NCBI RefSeq assembly: GCF_024519285.1
Contig: NZ_JAMZCY010000009.1
Coordinates: 1-64,000, forward strand
Length of the DNA stretch: 64,000 nucleotides
DNA from: Cohnella sp. WQ 127256
Lineage (GTDB): Bacteria; Bacillota; Bacilli; Paenibacillales; Paenibacillaceae
Reading direction: 5' to 3'
Shown here: positions 55,921-64,000 of the stretch, piece after piece
Position numbering within the stretch: position 1 is the first letter of the stretch
Layout: each line of letters begins with the position of its first letter
Program-made: the position numbers and the translations under genes
The notes under the pieces: generated by a model
Told to the model about the DNA's origin: nothing
Seen by the model: the letters and a program-made list of their open reading frames with translations, nothing else
The model's database searches: none

Positions 55921-57153
55921 CTATTTATCCCTTACTCTAACTAGATGTAGTCCAAAAGCAGTATGCAAGGCTTGTAATGCTTCTGATAAATTCTCTTCAG
56001 AAATAAGCACCCAGATCGTTGTGTTGGAATCCGCAGATTGCAAAATTGGAATGCTGGAGTTTGTTAAAGCTTCGACGATAACAGCCATAACTCCTGGCTC
56101 TCCATTCATTCCGCCTCCGATAACGGATACTTTCGCACATCCTCTTCGTACTTTAGGCTCAAATCCCATTTCCTGAAGTAAAAGTATCGCATTTGAAGTA
56201 TCATCTTCCGATACCGTATAGTAAACGCTCGTAGGCATCACATTAATAAAATCAACACTGATCCCATGGGACGCCATCGTTCGAAAAACTCGCAATTGGA
56301 CATCGGCCAGGCCTTCAGCATTAATGACGCCTAATTGTGTAACTTGTCGAACATGCGCAAGACCCGTAACCGTTCTATCATACCATAAGGACTGACTAAG
56401 TAAATCCTGTACATGGGTAACAAGTGTTCCTTCGCTCTCGGAAAAGGTGGAGCGTACCCGTACTGGGATGCCAGCTTTCATCGCAATTTCGACAGCTCTT
56501 GGATGAATCACCTTAGCTCCATTTTGAGCCATATTACAAATTTCTTCATAGCTTACTACAGATAAGGGTCGAGCATTACTTACCCAACGAGGATCTGCAG
56601 TCAATATTCCATCCACGTCAGTATAAATATCGACGATATCCGCATTTAAGGCAGCCCCTAATGCAGTCGCAGATGTATCGCTACCCCCGCGGCCTAGCGT
56701 CGTTATCTCTCCATCAGGAGTCATTCCCTGAAACCCGGTGACGACCACGACAAAGCCTTCGGACAAGTGCTTATGGATCCGCTCCATCTTCATTTCCTTA
56801 ATGCGAGCGGCACCGAAACGGTCGTCTGTGATGATGCCTGCCTGTCCCCCGGACAAGGCAATTGAAGGTATACCTTCGGAATTGAGCAAGCTGCACAAAA
56901 TGGAAGCAGATATTAGCTCTCCACAGGAGAGCAGCATCTCCCTTTCACGCGCTGGCAAAGCGTTCCCATTCTGTTTAATGAGCTCCAACAGTGAATCCGT
57001 TGCATAAGGGTCTCCGCTTCTACCCATTGCGGATACAACAACGACAAGGCTGCTTCCAGCGTCACGTTCACGGATAATATGACGGAGGACGTGGCGCCGA
57101 CTAGGTTCATCGGACAGCGACGTCCCACCGAATTTTTGTACGATTAGATCCAT
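55921..57153 (-). CDS. dapG: Aspartokinase I (DapG type)
   Basis: 410 residues. VQKFGGTSLSD at the start, GFQGMTPDGEITTLGRGGSD in the kinase core, and two ACT domains at the end (VINAEGLADVQLRVF; VSVIGGGMNGEPGVMAVIVE) that mediate feedback control. First step of the aspartate family pathway. In B. subtilis asd lies between spoVFB and dapG; here it is absent. Confidence 0.95.
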   Translation of the reverse strand: MDLIVQKFGGTSLSDEPSRRHVLRHIIRERDAGSSLVVVVSAMGRSGDPYATDSLLELIKQNGNALPAREREMLLSCGELISASILCSLLNSEGIPSIALSGGQAGIITDDRFGAARIKEMKMERIHKHLSEGFVVVVTGFQGMTPDGEITTLGRGGSDTSATALGAALNADIVDIYTDVDGILTADPRWVSNARPLSVVSYEEICNMAQNGAKVIHPRAVEIAMKAGIPVRVRSTFSESEGTLVTHVQDLLSQSLWYDRTVTGLAHVRQVTQLGVINAEGLADVQLRVFRTMASHGISVDFINVMPTSVYYTVSEDDTSNAILLLQEMGFEPKVRRGCAKVSVIGGGMNGEPGVMAVIVEALTNSSIPILQSADSNTTIWVLISEENLSEALQALHTAFGLHLVRVRDK

Positions 57154-57318
57154 CTCGTTTTCCTCCGAAAAGAAAAGATGACAGCTGTAATGTTATTTAT
57201 TATGACTTGGGAGCTGCTATATGTTCGGCAATCTGTATCACATTCTCACATTCCAGGCTGTACCTTCAAGAAAATTGTTGGAAACGATCGACATACTCTA
57301 CCTACCTTAGAGTCTACC

Positions 57319-57915
57319 TCAAGCGTGTAAGAATCGCTCAATTAGCAAGGGTTGCAGTTGTTTACCTTGTAATGCTGCTTCGCAGGTTTCCATGACAAGG
57401 TCCATTCTAGCAACAAGCGAATTGGGTTTGGCAACTGGATTATCTTGACCGAATGGGACAAAGTAAATGTTCTTCATAATTAATAGCTTAGCAATGTTCG
57501 ATGCATTCAACCCTAAACCATCATTAGTGGATATCGCGAGTACGAGCGGGCGTTGGTTTCGCATTTGCGCTTTCGCCGCCATAAGCACTGGACCATCCGT
57601 CAAAGCGTTAGCGAGTTTACTTGTGGTATTACCGGTACAGGGAGCGATTGTCAATACATCTATCAGCTTGGAAGGACCAAGTGGTTCTGCGTCTACTATT
57701 GAAGATATGATTTTATTTCCAGTAATTTCAAGCAGATTTTCCTGCCAGTGTTTAGAAGTTCCAAATCGCGTATCTGTGGTCATGATCGTATGCGAAACGA
57801 TCGGCACCACATTGGCTCCTGCATCAATAAAACGCTGAATTTGTGGCATAATCTCCTCAAGCGTGCAATGCGAGCCTGACAACGCATATCCTACGGTGAT
57901 TCCCTTCCAATTCAT
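57319..57915 (-). CDS. spoVFB: Dipicolinate synthase subunit B
   Basis: 198 residues, flavoprotein (UbiX/Pad-like) fold: VGYALSGSHCTLEE, PIVSHTIMTTDTRFG, LTIAPCTGNTTSKLANALTD. With SpoVFA it converts dihydrodipicolinate to dipicolinic acid in the sporulating mother cell. The ATG overlaps the spoVFA stop by 4 bp. Confidence 0.95.
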   Translation of the reverse strand: MNWKGITVGYALSGSHCTLEEIMPQIQRFIDAGANVVPIVSHTIMTTDTRFGTSKHWQENLLEITGNKIISSIVDAEPLGPSKLIDVLTIAPCTGNTTSKLANALTDGPVLMAAKAQMRNQRPLVLAISTNDGLGLNASNIAKLLIMKNIYFVPFGQDNPVAKPNSLVARMDLVMETCEAALQGKQLQPLLIERFLHA

Positions 57916-58811
57916 GGTTTATTCCCCCGTAACTGATTGTCTTCCAGAATGATCTGGGTAAGACTGTTCGCGATGATTCGACCGGCTGTCTTCGGAGCCA
58001 CGATCCCAGGTAATCCAGGAGCAAGTAGCGCCTTAATTCCTCTCTTCTCAGCGAAGCGGAAATCAGTGCCACCGGGCTTAGAAGCCAGATCGATAATACA
58101 TGCGCGCAGGGGAAGTTGTAGGATCACTTGTGCTGTGATTATCATAGTCGGAATTGTGTTAAAAATCAAGTCGATATTCCCCACCTGACGCGCTAATTCA
58201 GGCATATAGAAGGGTTCAAAACCCATCTCAAAAGCACGTGCATAAGCTTCATCACGACGCACTCCAACTTTAACATGTGCTCCAATAGCTTGAAGTGTTC
58301 GAGCCATAGTTAGGCCCGTTCTTCCGAGACCAAGAACGATACAATTGGAGCCATGAATTGTAATATCCGTATTCTGAATAGCCATCATCAAAGCGCCTTC
58401 CGCCGTCGGAATCGAATTATAGATGGCCACGTCATCTCTTTCAAACAGCTCAATGAGCTCTATATGATGCTTTTCACAGGATATTCTTAAATAAGTCTTT
58501 GCCATACCTGTAATCACCTTGCAGTGTTTGGGGAGCGCAGCAAGATGGGCGTCCGTTAATCTTAACTCTTGATCGGTAAAAAGAGTCGCGATAACCCCAT
58601 CATCATCCGTCCCGACTGCTGGTAATATTAACGCATCCACCTGCTTTAAAATGTCAGGTGTCCACTCCGCTTTTGTGACTCCACTGAATGGAGTATCTAA
58701 CCTATCAAAACCAACGATCGTTACTGCGGCATCCAACTCTGTTAACCGCCGAATCACTTCCAACTGACGAGCATCTCCACCCGCGAGAACAATCTGAACT
58801 CCCGTAAGTAT
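57912..58811 (-). CDS. spoVFA: Dipicolinate synthase subunit A
   Basis: About 300 residues. VLAGGDARQLEVIRRL at the start, LGLGRTGLTMARTL (NAD-binding Rossmann motif) and ALLAPGLPGIVAPKTAGRII near the end match SpoVFA. Relative to B. subtilis SpoVFA, which begins MLTGLKI, this protein begins at ILTGVQI, whose first codon is ATA (58809-58811), placed 8 nt after AGGAGG. No ATG, GTG or TTG is at that place; ATGs at 58841 and 58883 have poor boxes. The start is therefore unusual or unresolved. Confidence 0.9.
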   Translation of the reverse strand: MLTGVQIVLAGGDARQLEVIRRLTELDAAVTIVGFDRLDTPFSGVTKAEWTPDILKQVDALILPAVGTDDDGVIATLFTDQELRLTDAHLAALPKHCKVITGMAKTYLRISCEKHHIELIELFERDDVAIYNSIPTAEGALMMAIQNTDITIHGSNCIVLGLGRTGLTMARTLQAIGAHVKVGVRRDEAYARAFEMGFEPFYMPELARQVGNIDLIFNTIPTMIITAQVILQLPLRACIIDLASKPGGTDFRFAEKRGIKALLAPGLPGIVAPKTAGRIIANSLTQIILEDNQLRGNKP

Positions 58812-58970
58812 CGCAGCCCCCTCCTCTCGGCATTCTTGCATAGTCACATCGTATGCATACGCCCAGTCCGGGGTGCCGATCATAAAATATGTTGATTATC
58901 TCCTGTCTCAGTGCGCATTCGCAAACACCTCAATTGCCTAACTGCCTATGTCCGCCATCCACTCCTATGC

Positions 58971-59196
58971 CCACTATCCCCTTCGCTCAGTTCGTAAATT
59001 CGTATCCAACTCCCTACTCCGATGTCCTCTATCCCTTGCTACGTCCACTATCCCATTCGCTCAGTTCGTATTGTTCTCCCCACCCTGATGTCCTTTATCC
59101 TTTTCCATGCCCACTATCCCCTTGACTCAGTTTCGTCTCCTTCTCCCACTCCGATGTCCTCTATCCCTTGCTATGTCCACTATCCCCTTGGTTCAG
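58971..59196. repeat. Dispersed motif array left of the transposase-like gene
   Basis: Four copies of CCACTATCCC(C/A)TT(C/G)..TCAG at 58971, 59045, 59111 and 59177, spaced 66-74 bp, with CTCCGATGTCCTCTATCCC-like blocks between them. No gene lies in 58884-59308 apart from this array. Confidence 0.85.
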
Positions 59197-59237
59197 AAGC
59201 TCCTTCATAATGAAAATAACAATTAAAATACAAAAAA

Positions 59238-59297
59238 TCCCTTTAAAAGGGAACGTACATTTGATATCATATAAATAAGAACAAATGTTCCCTTTCA
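59238..59297. promoter_or_regulatory. Candidate operator before the transposase-like gene
   Basis: TCCCTTTAAAAGGGA (59238-59252) is a palindrome, and its half GTTCCCTTT recurs in inverted orientation at 59288-59296. They flank a TTGATATCATATAAAT stretch that may hold the promoter. The role is inferred. Confidence 0.4.
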
Positions 59298-59308
59298 TGG
59301 AGGTATTT

Positions 59309-60229
59309 ATGGAATATTCCGAAATGTTAACCTTTTATCTATCTAGCTCCAACGAGCAAACTTGTATCCAAACAATGTTACAGACACGATGGCCAATTGG
59401 CTTCCAATGTCCTCATTGTCATAGCCAGAATGCCTTTGAAATTCGGACCCGTAGGTTACCACTCTATGAATGCTGCTCATGTAGAACACAGACATCACTT
59501 ACAGCAGGTACAATTATGGAAGGAAGTCGAACTCCGATTAGGATTTGGATACTCGCTATGTTTCTTCATTCGCGCCCAGAGGGCATCACAGCATTCAAAT
59601 TAGCCACTATTTTAGGGACTACATACAAAACAGCATGGCTCATCTGTCATAAAATACGTCATGCGATGGCCTACTCAACTAAAGATGAACTTTTAACTGG
59701 TCTAGTGCGTATCAACTTTGCTCAATATGGCCGTCCCTACAACCCCACTATCTACAGGCACCCACAAGAACAACCTTTACTTATCGGCGCTACTATGGAT
59801 GGTCAAGGTATTCTAGCTCCTATTAAAATCAAACAAGCTGTCGAAGAATGCTCTTATCCGCAATTTACATGTCCATTAGATAAAACTCCATTTATTAGAA
59901 AGCATGTCGATCCTCAAGCAGCCGAGATTATTGCAGTCACCCTTAAATACAGCAAAGACAGAAACAGAAAGCTCTTGCAGATTAGTAAGAATGCCTGTGC
60001 ATGGATCAACTTTACTTTTCACGGGATTGGCGCAAAACATCTACAAACTTATTTAGATCAATATTGCTACGGGTACAATATGACTTTTCAGAATCAATCT
60101 GTTTTTTCCCATCTAATGAAATTATCCACTTCTACCCCAGTTCTCACTTACCACGAGTTAATCAACAAACCAAACATTCAACCTAAGCTGCGATCACAAT
60201 ATACCTCTAACTTAAAAAATGCTAGTTAA
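59309..60229 (+). CDS. IS1595/ISXO2-like transposase, probably catalytically degenerate
   Basis: 306 residues. The N-terminal zinc ribbon CPHCHSQN ... CCSCRTQTSLTAGTIME and the helical segment ITAFKLATILGTTYKTAW are typical of IS1595-family transposases, as is the end WINFTFHGIGAKHLQTYLDQ. The catalytic part is changed: where the family has VDETYxGG there is RINFAQYGR, and the TDGxxxY region is not visible. It therefore looks inactive or repurposed. The ATG at 59309 follows GGAGG by 5 nt. No terminal inverted repeats of an IS were found; arrays of a short motif flank it. Confidence 0.82.
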   Translation: MEYSEMLTFYLSSSNEQTCIQTMLQTRWPIGFQCPHCHSQNAFEIRTRRLPLYECCSCRTQTSLTAGTIMEGSRTPIRIWILAMFLHSRPEGITAFKLATILGTTYKTAWLICHKIRHAMAYSTKDELLTGLVRINFAQYGRPYNPTIYRHPQEQPLLIGATMDGQGILAPIKIKQAVEECSYPQFTCPLDKTPFIRKHVDPQAAEIIAVTLKYSKDRNRKLLQISKNACAWINFTFHGIGAKHLQTYLDQYCYGYNMTFQNQSVFSHLMKLSTSTPVLTYHELINKPNIQPKLRSQYTSNLKNAS

Positions 60230-60407
60230 TACTTTTAACTGATTCTTACCCTATCAATTACTTTACTATTTCATTACGTCATTAAATCATTAAATCATTA
60301 CTTCTTTGTGACCGCACCTTACACATCGACAGTCTAATTTTAAAAATATCAAAAAATCTCCTGCACCCAAGAGTTCAATGATAAACGCTATGGAAACGAT
60401 ACTTTAA

Positions 60408-60615
60408 CTGAGCAAAGGGGATAGTGATCATAAGCTACTGACCGGGAACATCAACTGAGCCAAAGGGATAGTAGACATAAGCTATTGAGCAGGAGCCTCA
60501 ACTGAGTAGATGGGATAGTGGACATAAGCTACTGACAGGGAGTCTCAACTGAGCAGATGGGATAGTGGACATAAGCTACTGACAGGGAGTCTCAACTGAG
60601 CCAAGGGGATAGTGG
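60408..60615. repeat. Dispersed motif array right of the transposase-like gene
   Basis: Five copies of CTGAGC(A/C)(A/G)A(A/T)GGGATAGT(G/A)G at 60408, 60455, 60502, 60549 and 60596 in 47 bp units (..ACATAAGCTACTGACAGGGA..). Orientation is opposite to the array on the left of the gene. The rest of 60230-60729 is without a gene. Confidence 0.88.
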
Positions 60616-60681
60616 TCATATGGATAATGTAGAGAAGGTTATCGCGCGCGTACATACGGCAACTGAACTGGGGAAAAGCAC

Positions 60682-60723
60682 AAAAAGGTCCAATTCAGAC
60701 AACTCAGAATTGGACCTTTTTTC
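60682..60723. terminator. Terminator of dut
   Basis: AAAAAGGTCCAATTC and its complement around a 12 nt loop, with A and T runs on both sides. Confidence 0.9.
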
Positions 60724-60729
60724 TAACTA

Positions 60730-61173
60730 TTACTTACCGGTATGTCCAAAGCCACCCTCACCACGTATGGTGTCTGATAGTTCAGTCACTTCTTCGAGAA
60801 TAACTTGAGGTACACGTTGGAAAACCATTTGAGCGACACGCTCACCACGTTCTATCGTGAATGGCTCCTGACCCAAATTAATGAGAAGCACCTTCACTTC
60901 TCCACGGTAATCAGCATCAATCGTACCAGGCGTATTTAAGCATGTAATGCCGTGCTTGTAGGCTAAGCCGCTACGAGGTCTAATCTGCGCCTCAAGCTCA
61001 CGAGGCATTGCCATTGCAAAACCTGTTGGTATTAATGCTCTCTCTCCTGGAGCAAGCACAAAAGGCTCAGTTACTGTGGCATGCAAGTCAAAACCTGCAG
61101 CCCACTCTGACATTTGGCGAGGCAGCGCCACATCTTCATTCCCCGGCAGCCTCTTCAACTGAATTGGATACAA
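60730..61173 (-). CDS. dut: dUTP diphosphatase
   Basis: 147 residues from the TTG. All five motifs are seen: [42 protein letters not shown] and the C-terminal [10 protein letters not shown]. Hydrolyses dUTP to dUMP. The TTG at 61173 lies 6 nt after GGGAGGG and gives the usual start [13 protein letters not shown]. The gene overlaps the 3' end of the M16 peptidase gene by 38 bp, so they are co-transcribed. Confidence 0.94.
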   Translation of the reverse strand: MYPIQLKRLPGNEDVALPRQMSEWAAGFDLHATVTEPFVLAPGERALIPTGFAMAMPRELEAQIRPRSGLAYKHGITCLNTPGTIDADYRGEVKVLLINLGQEPFTIERGERVAQMVFQRVPQVILEEVTELSDTIRGEGGFGHTGK

Positions 61174-62416
61174 TGAATTCCCTCCCGCTTCCCGACAGCA
61201 CTTTCTCATTCGCACCTACGAGCGCAACCGCACTTGGCTGCGCCATCATCGATTTCATAATCTCATTTAAGTCAGATAATTGAACCTGATCTATCCGTTC
61301 GATCATCTCATCCAAAGTATAATGACGACCGAGCATCAACTCGTTCTTCCCTAATCGATTCATTCGACTGCTAGTGCTTTCCAAGCTCAAAATCAAATTA
61401 CCCTTTAATTGCTCCTTACCTCGCGACAGCTCTACTTCACTTAATCCAGTGGCTGCTATGTCATTGAGCAACTCCATAGTAATGTCGTAGACATCCTGCG
61501 TTTGCTTCGGTGCTGTTCCAGCATACACTGTGAACAACCCACTATCCGCATAGGAAGTGTGATATGAATATACAGAATAGGCTAACCCACGTTTTTCCCG
61601 GATTTCTTGGAATAATCGAGAGCTCATTCCTCCACCTATCGTATTATTCAATAAAATCATCGCATAAAGATTAGGAGCTTGAATTGAGCTTCCTGGAAAG
61701 GTTAAGCATAGATGGTTCTGCTCTGTTTTCTTACGATGGAACAAAGCCTTCGAATGAAATGTAGGTATTTCCAAAACGCTATCGTTACCTTGCACATCAA
61801 ACCGTCCGAAATGTTGCTCGAGCAACTCCAGAACTTCTTCTCCTACATTACCCGCTACACTGATGACCGTATTATCAATCCGATATCTTTCGTTCATATA
61901 CTTACGCAAATGGTCTGAACTCATCGCATTTAACCGCTCAGCTGTTCCAAGAATGGAGTAGGCTAGCGGATGATCATGATAAGCCGCGCTAGACGCTAAA
62001 TCATGAACAGTGTCATCAGGAGTATCTTCATACATCGAAATCTCTTCTAGAATAACATTTTTCTCTTTAGCCAGTTCGGCATCCGCCATCTGTGACTCGA
62101 AAAACATGTCCGACAAAATATCTACTGCGATCGGCAAGTGCTGATCCAGCACCTTAGCATAGTAGCAAGTGTATTCTTTGGATGTGAAGGCATTCACATT
62201 ACCACCAATCCCATCGAACACATCAGCGATATCTTTGGCGCTATGTCGATTCGTTCCTTTGAACAGCATGTGCTCAATGAAGTGGGATATTCCATTGTTA
62301 TTCACATCTTCATATCGGGAACCGGTTTTCACCCAAATACCGAATGATACCGACCGACAGGTCGGGATAGATTCGATCATCACGCGAAGTCCGTTCTTAA
62401 GCATATATTTGTTCAT
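61136..62416 (-). CDS. mlpA: M16 family zinc peptidase (MlpA/YmxG type)
   Basis: 426 residues. [20 protein letters not shown] contains HxxEH (about residue 45), and [17 protein letters not shown] the distal Glu. Single full M16 protein, similar to B. subtilis MlpA/YmxG downstream of pnp-ylxY. It is the third M16 gene of the window. GGGGGAAATCGG box before the ATG. Confidence 0.93.
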   Translation of the reverse strand: MNKYMLKNGLRVMIESIPTCRSVSFGIWVKTGSRYEDVNNNGISHFIEHMLFKGTNRHSAKDIADVFDGIGGNVNAFTSKEYTCYYAKVLDQHLPIAVDILSDMFFESQMADAELAKEKNVILEEISMYEDTPDDTVHDLASSAAYHDHPLAYSILGTAERLNAMSSDHLRKYMNERYRIDNTVISVAGNVGEEVLELLEQHFGRFDVQGNDSVLEIPTFHSKALFHRKKTEQNHLCLTFPGSSIQAPNLYAMILLNNTIGGGMSSRLFQEIREKRGLAYSVYSYHTSYADSGLFTVYAGTAPKQTQDVYDITMELLNDIAATGLSEVELSRGKEQLKGNLILSLESTSSRMNRLGKNELMLGRHYTLDEMIERIDQVQLSDLNEIMKSMMAQPSAVALVGANEKVLSGSGREFIVSNSVEEAAGE

Positions 62417-62481
62417 CCGATTTCCCCCTTTGTTGAGTACCTAACAAACAGTGATACCACTATATCAAATTACGACATCTG

Positions 62482-63492
62482 TCACAACCGATCTTCAATT
62501 CGTTCGGTTGAAAGTGTTTCTGATACAGTCCCCGGCAAGTACCCTTTTGCCCTGATGACCTTGATCATTCCTCTAAGCGCGCCCTGCGACGTTGATGTTG
62601 GATGCATCAATATCAAGCTACCCGGACCTACTTTTCTAGATATTTTATCAATAACCGTTGACGGCGCCGGTTTCATCCAATCCACAGTATCCAATGTCCA
62701 TAAAACTGTTCTCAAGCCATATTCTGAAGCAACCTTAACTGTATTAGTATTATAATCTCCGGATGGTGGTGCAAACCAAACATTTTTTACACCTAACATT
62801 TTCAATAGCGCCTCGGTCTTACCAATTTCCTCACGCTGCTTCTCTAGCCCTAGCCGGCTCATATCGGGATGGGTATACGCATGGTTAGATACTTCATGCC
62901 CTTGTTCAATAATGCTTTTAGCAGTGTCTATATGCTTGGCTAGCCAACTTCCATCGAAGAAGAAAGTTGCTTTGACACCTGTATCTTTCAGAATGTCTAG
63001 CATGGGGATTAGGTATTCATCACCCCAGGCCACATTGATCATAAGAGCCACCATCGGTTTCTCTGGATTCCCTCTATAGATGGGATTGAGGGGTAAATCC
63101 TTGATATCCACCTTCGGTTTGTCCGTACGATATATCCACGGAAAGCCGTTCTTCTCACCTGGTACGGATCCGATTACTTTGGCTTTAAGATAAGTAGCCT
63201 GCACATCTACAACCCGGCCATCATAACCAGGTATCGCTTTCCAAACCCGATCAATAACTGCATTGATCGGTGGCTTGTTATACTTGATAGCCTCAGATTT
63301 TATCCACTTCATTAATTGATCTTCAGATCTATCATTGAAGAGTGCTGTTGTGGATTTCGCTTGTGGCTTAACAGCTTGTACGAAAGGCTCAATAGGTCCA
63401 TACATCCCCACTAGCAATACAATGGATAAACAAACGAGCATCGCCGTCAATAAACCAATGGGTACCTTTTTTTTCAATCCACTCACCCCCAC
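62482..63492 (-). CDS. ylxY: Polysaccharide deacetylase family protein (YlxY)
   Basis: 336 residues. Signal anchor at 9-29; NodB domain from about 148: MVALMINVAWGDEYLIPMLD, FFFDGSWLAKH, HEVSNHAYTHPDM (metal His motif) and WFAPPSGDYN. The catalytic Asp is replaced: VALMINVAWGDE lacks the usual TFDDG, so activity is doubtful. Conserved gene downstream of pnp in Bacillales; sporulation-linked. Confidence 0.92.
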   Translation of the reverse strand: MGVSGLKKKVPIGLLTAMLVCLSIVLLVGMYGPIEPFVQAVKPQAKSTTALFNDRSEDQLMKWIKSEAIKYNKPPINAVIDRVWKAIPGYDGRVVDVQATYLKAKVIGSVPGEKNGFPWIYRTDKPKVDIKDLPLNPIYRGNPEKPMVALMINVAWGDEYLIPMLDILKDTGVKATFFFDGSWLAKHIDTAKSIIEQGHEVSNHAYTHPDMSRLGLEKQREEIGKTEALLKMLGVKNVWFAPPSGDYNTNTVKVASEYGLRTVLWTLDTVDWMKPAPSTVIDKISRKVGPGSLILMHPTSTSQGALRGMIKVIRAKGYLPGTVSETLSTERIEDRL

Positions 63493-63574
63493 TTGTCCCG
63501 AATCCCTGCATCATCCTATGCCAAGTTATCGGACTTTATGAGTGAGCATCCCATTGAAACGATTTAATTATGCA

Positions 63575-63610
63575 AAACAAAAAGAGACCTTCTTGTTGGA
63601 GTCTCTTTTG
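63575..63610 (-). terminator. Terminator of pnp
   Basis: AAAGAGAC pairs with GTCTCTTT; minus-strand tail TTTTTGTTTTG. Confidence 0.85.
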
Positions 63611-63636
63611 TTCAACCTATGCTTTTATTTAATGGA

Positions 63637-64000
63637 CTATACGGATACTTCTTCGGAGTTAAGCAATGCTTTACGAGACAAGTTAATCCGTCCCATATTA
63701 TCAATCTCAGTAACTTTCACTTCGATCTGATCTCCAATATTGACGACATCCTCAACCTTAGCAACTCTCTCGTTAGACAGCTGACTAATGTGAATAAGCC
63801 CATCTTTATTTGGCAAAATTTCGACGAAGCAGCCAAATTTCTCAATACGTTTAACCGTACCATTATAAACCTCACCAACGACAACTTCTTTAACGATGCC
63901 TTCGATAATTCCACGAGCACGTTGATTAGCCGCTTCATCCGTTGATGCGATGTATACCGTACCGTCTTGTTCGATGTCGATTTTTACGCCGGTTTCTTCA
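63637..64000 (-). CDS. pnp: Polyribonucleotide nucleotidyltransferase, C-terminal part
   Basis: About 120 C-terminal residues, cut by the right edge. The end of the KH domain ([14 protein letters not shown]) and the whole S1 domain ([52 protein letters not shown]) are visible, with the stop after EEVSV. PNPase degrades RNA 3' to 5' with phosphate. Confidence 0.96.
   Translation of the reverse strand, partial: EETGVKIDIEQDGTVYIASTDEAANQRARGIIEGIVKEVVVGEVYNGTVKRIEKFGCFVEILPNKDGLIHISQLSNERVAKVEDVVNIGDQIEVKVTEIDNMGRINLSRKALLNSEEVSV

Noticed and set aside
59238-60229. Intact insertion sequence around the transposase-like gene
   Set aside because: No terminal inverted repeats or target-site duplication could be found, and the catalytic motif is missing.
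63717-63938. Minus-strand ORF 63717-63938
   Set aside because: It is a shadow frame of the PNPase S1 domain, which is read in the neighbouring frame.
17791-64000. Integron integrase next to the array
   Set aside because: None of the proteins from 17.8 kb to the right edge has tyrosine-recombinase features.

Overview
The window looks like chromosome of a spore-forming Firmicute of the Paenibacillaceae (Paenibacillus/Cohnella type). From about 18 kb to the right edge the genes follow the Bacillus subtilis order pnp - ylxY - mlpA - spoVFA/B - dapG - dapA - rnjB - tepA - ylzJ - spoIIIE - ymfF/H/I/J/K - ymfM(rodZ-like) - pgsA - cinA - recA - rny - ymdB - spoVS - miaB - ricA, almost all on the minus strand. 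Sporulation genes (spoVFA/B, spoVS, a sleB-like gene, spoIIIE) and Gram-positive ribosome binding sites fit this. No rRNA or tRNA gene was seen.

Bases 1-17.8 kb are very different: an AT-rich array of short genes, all on the minus strand, separated by about 140-215 bp structured repeats. Each repeat begins RYYYAAC and ends GTTRRRY and folds on itself, which is the layout of integron attC sites. There are 20 complete sites, one truncated site and one remnant, enclosing 20 complete cassettes plus one partial cassette at each end. The core sequences match within each cassette (GTTRRRYGA at one end, its exact complement at the other) better than within each site. That is expected if every cassette was inserted as a circle by attC recombination. 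Cassette products include a TIR protein, a macro-domain protein, a MazF-like/AlbA-like fusion, a nucleotidyltransferase, a 2H phosphoesterase, HEPN-type proteins, an HNH-like protein, two glyoxalase-fold proteins, HEAT-like proteins, a CdiI-like immunity protein, and small membrane or lipoproteins. Two cassettes have no evident ORF. No integrase or attI is present: the right end of the array is degenerate and abuts an MFS gene. Within this window it is therefore a cluster of attC sites lacking an integrase (CALIN-like), continuing beyond the left edge.

18-28.7 kb holds an MFS exporter, a biotin ECF transporter (divergent bioY behind a BirA-type operator, plus an ATPase gene and an ATPase-permease fusion gene), an unknown gene, ricA and miaB, a PduL-like acyltransferase, and a GntR/ABC operon flanked by a duplicated tail of the neighbouring oxidoreductase gene. 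28.8-58.9 kb is the conserved housekeeping/sporulation block: 2-oxoacid:ferredoxin oxidoreductase, M19 dipeptidase, spoVS, ymdB, rny, recX, recA with a LexA box, cinA, pgsA, rimO, yajQ, rodZ-like, ymf genes, sleB-like, spoIIIE, tepA, rnjB, dapA, dapG and the dipicolinate synthase pair.

59.3-60.2 kb carries a single plus-strand IS1595-like transposase gene whose catalytic region looks degenerate. It is flanked on both sides by arrays of a roughly 20 bp motif in opposite orientations, and the same motif recurs between recA and cinA. This resembles a transposase-associated dispersed repeat system. The window closes with dut, an M16 peptidase, a polysaccharide deacetylase and the 3' end of pnp.
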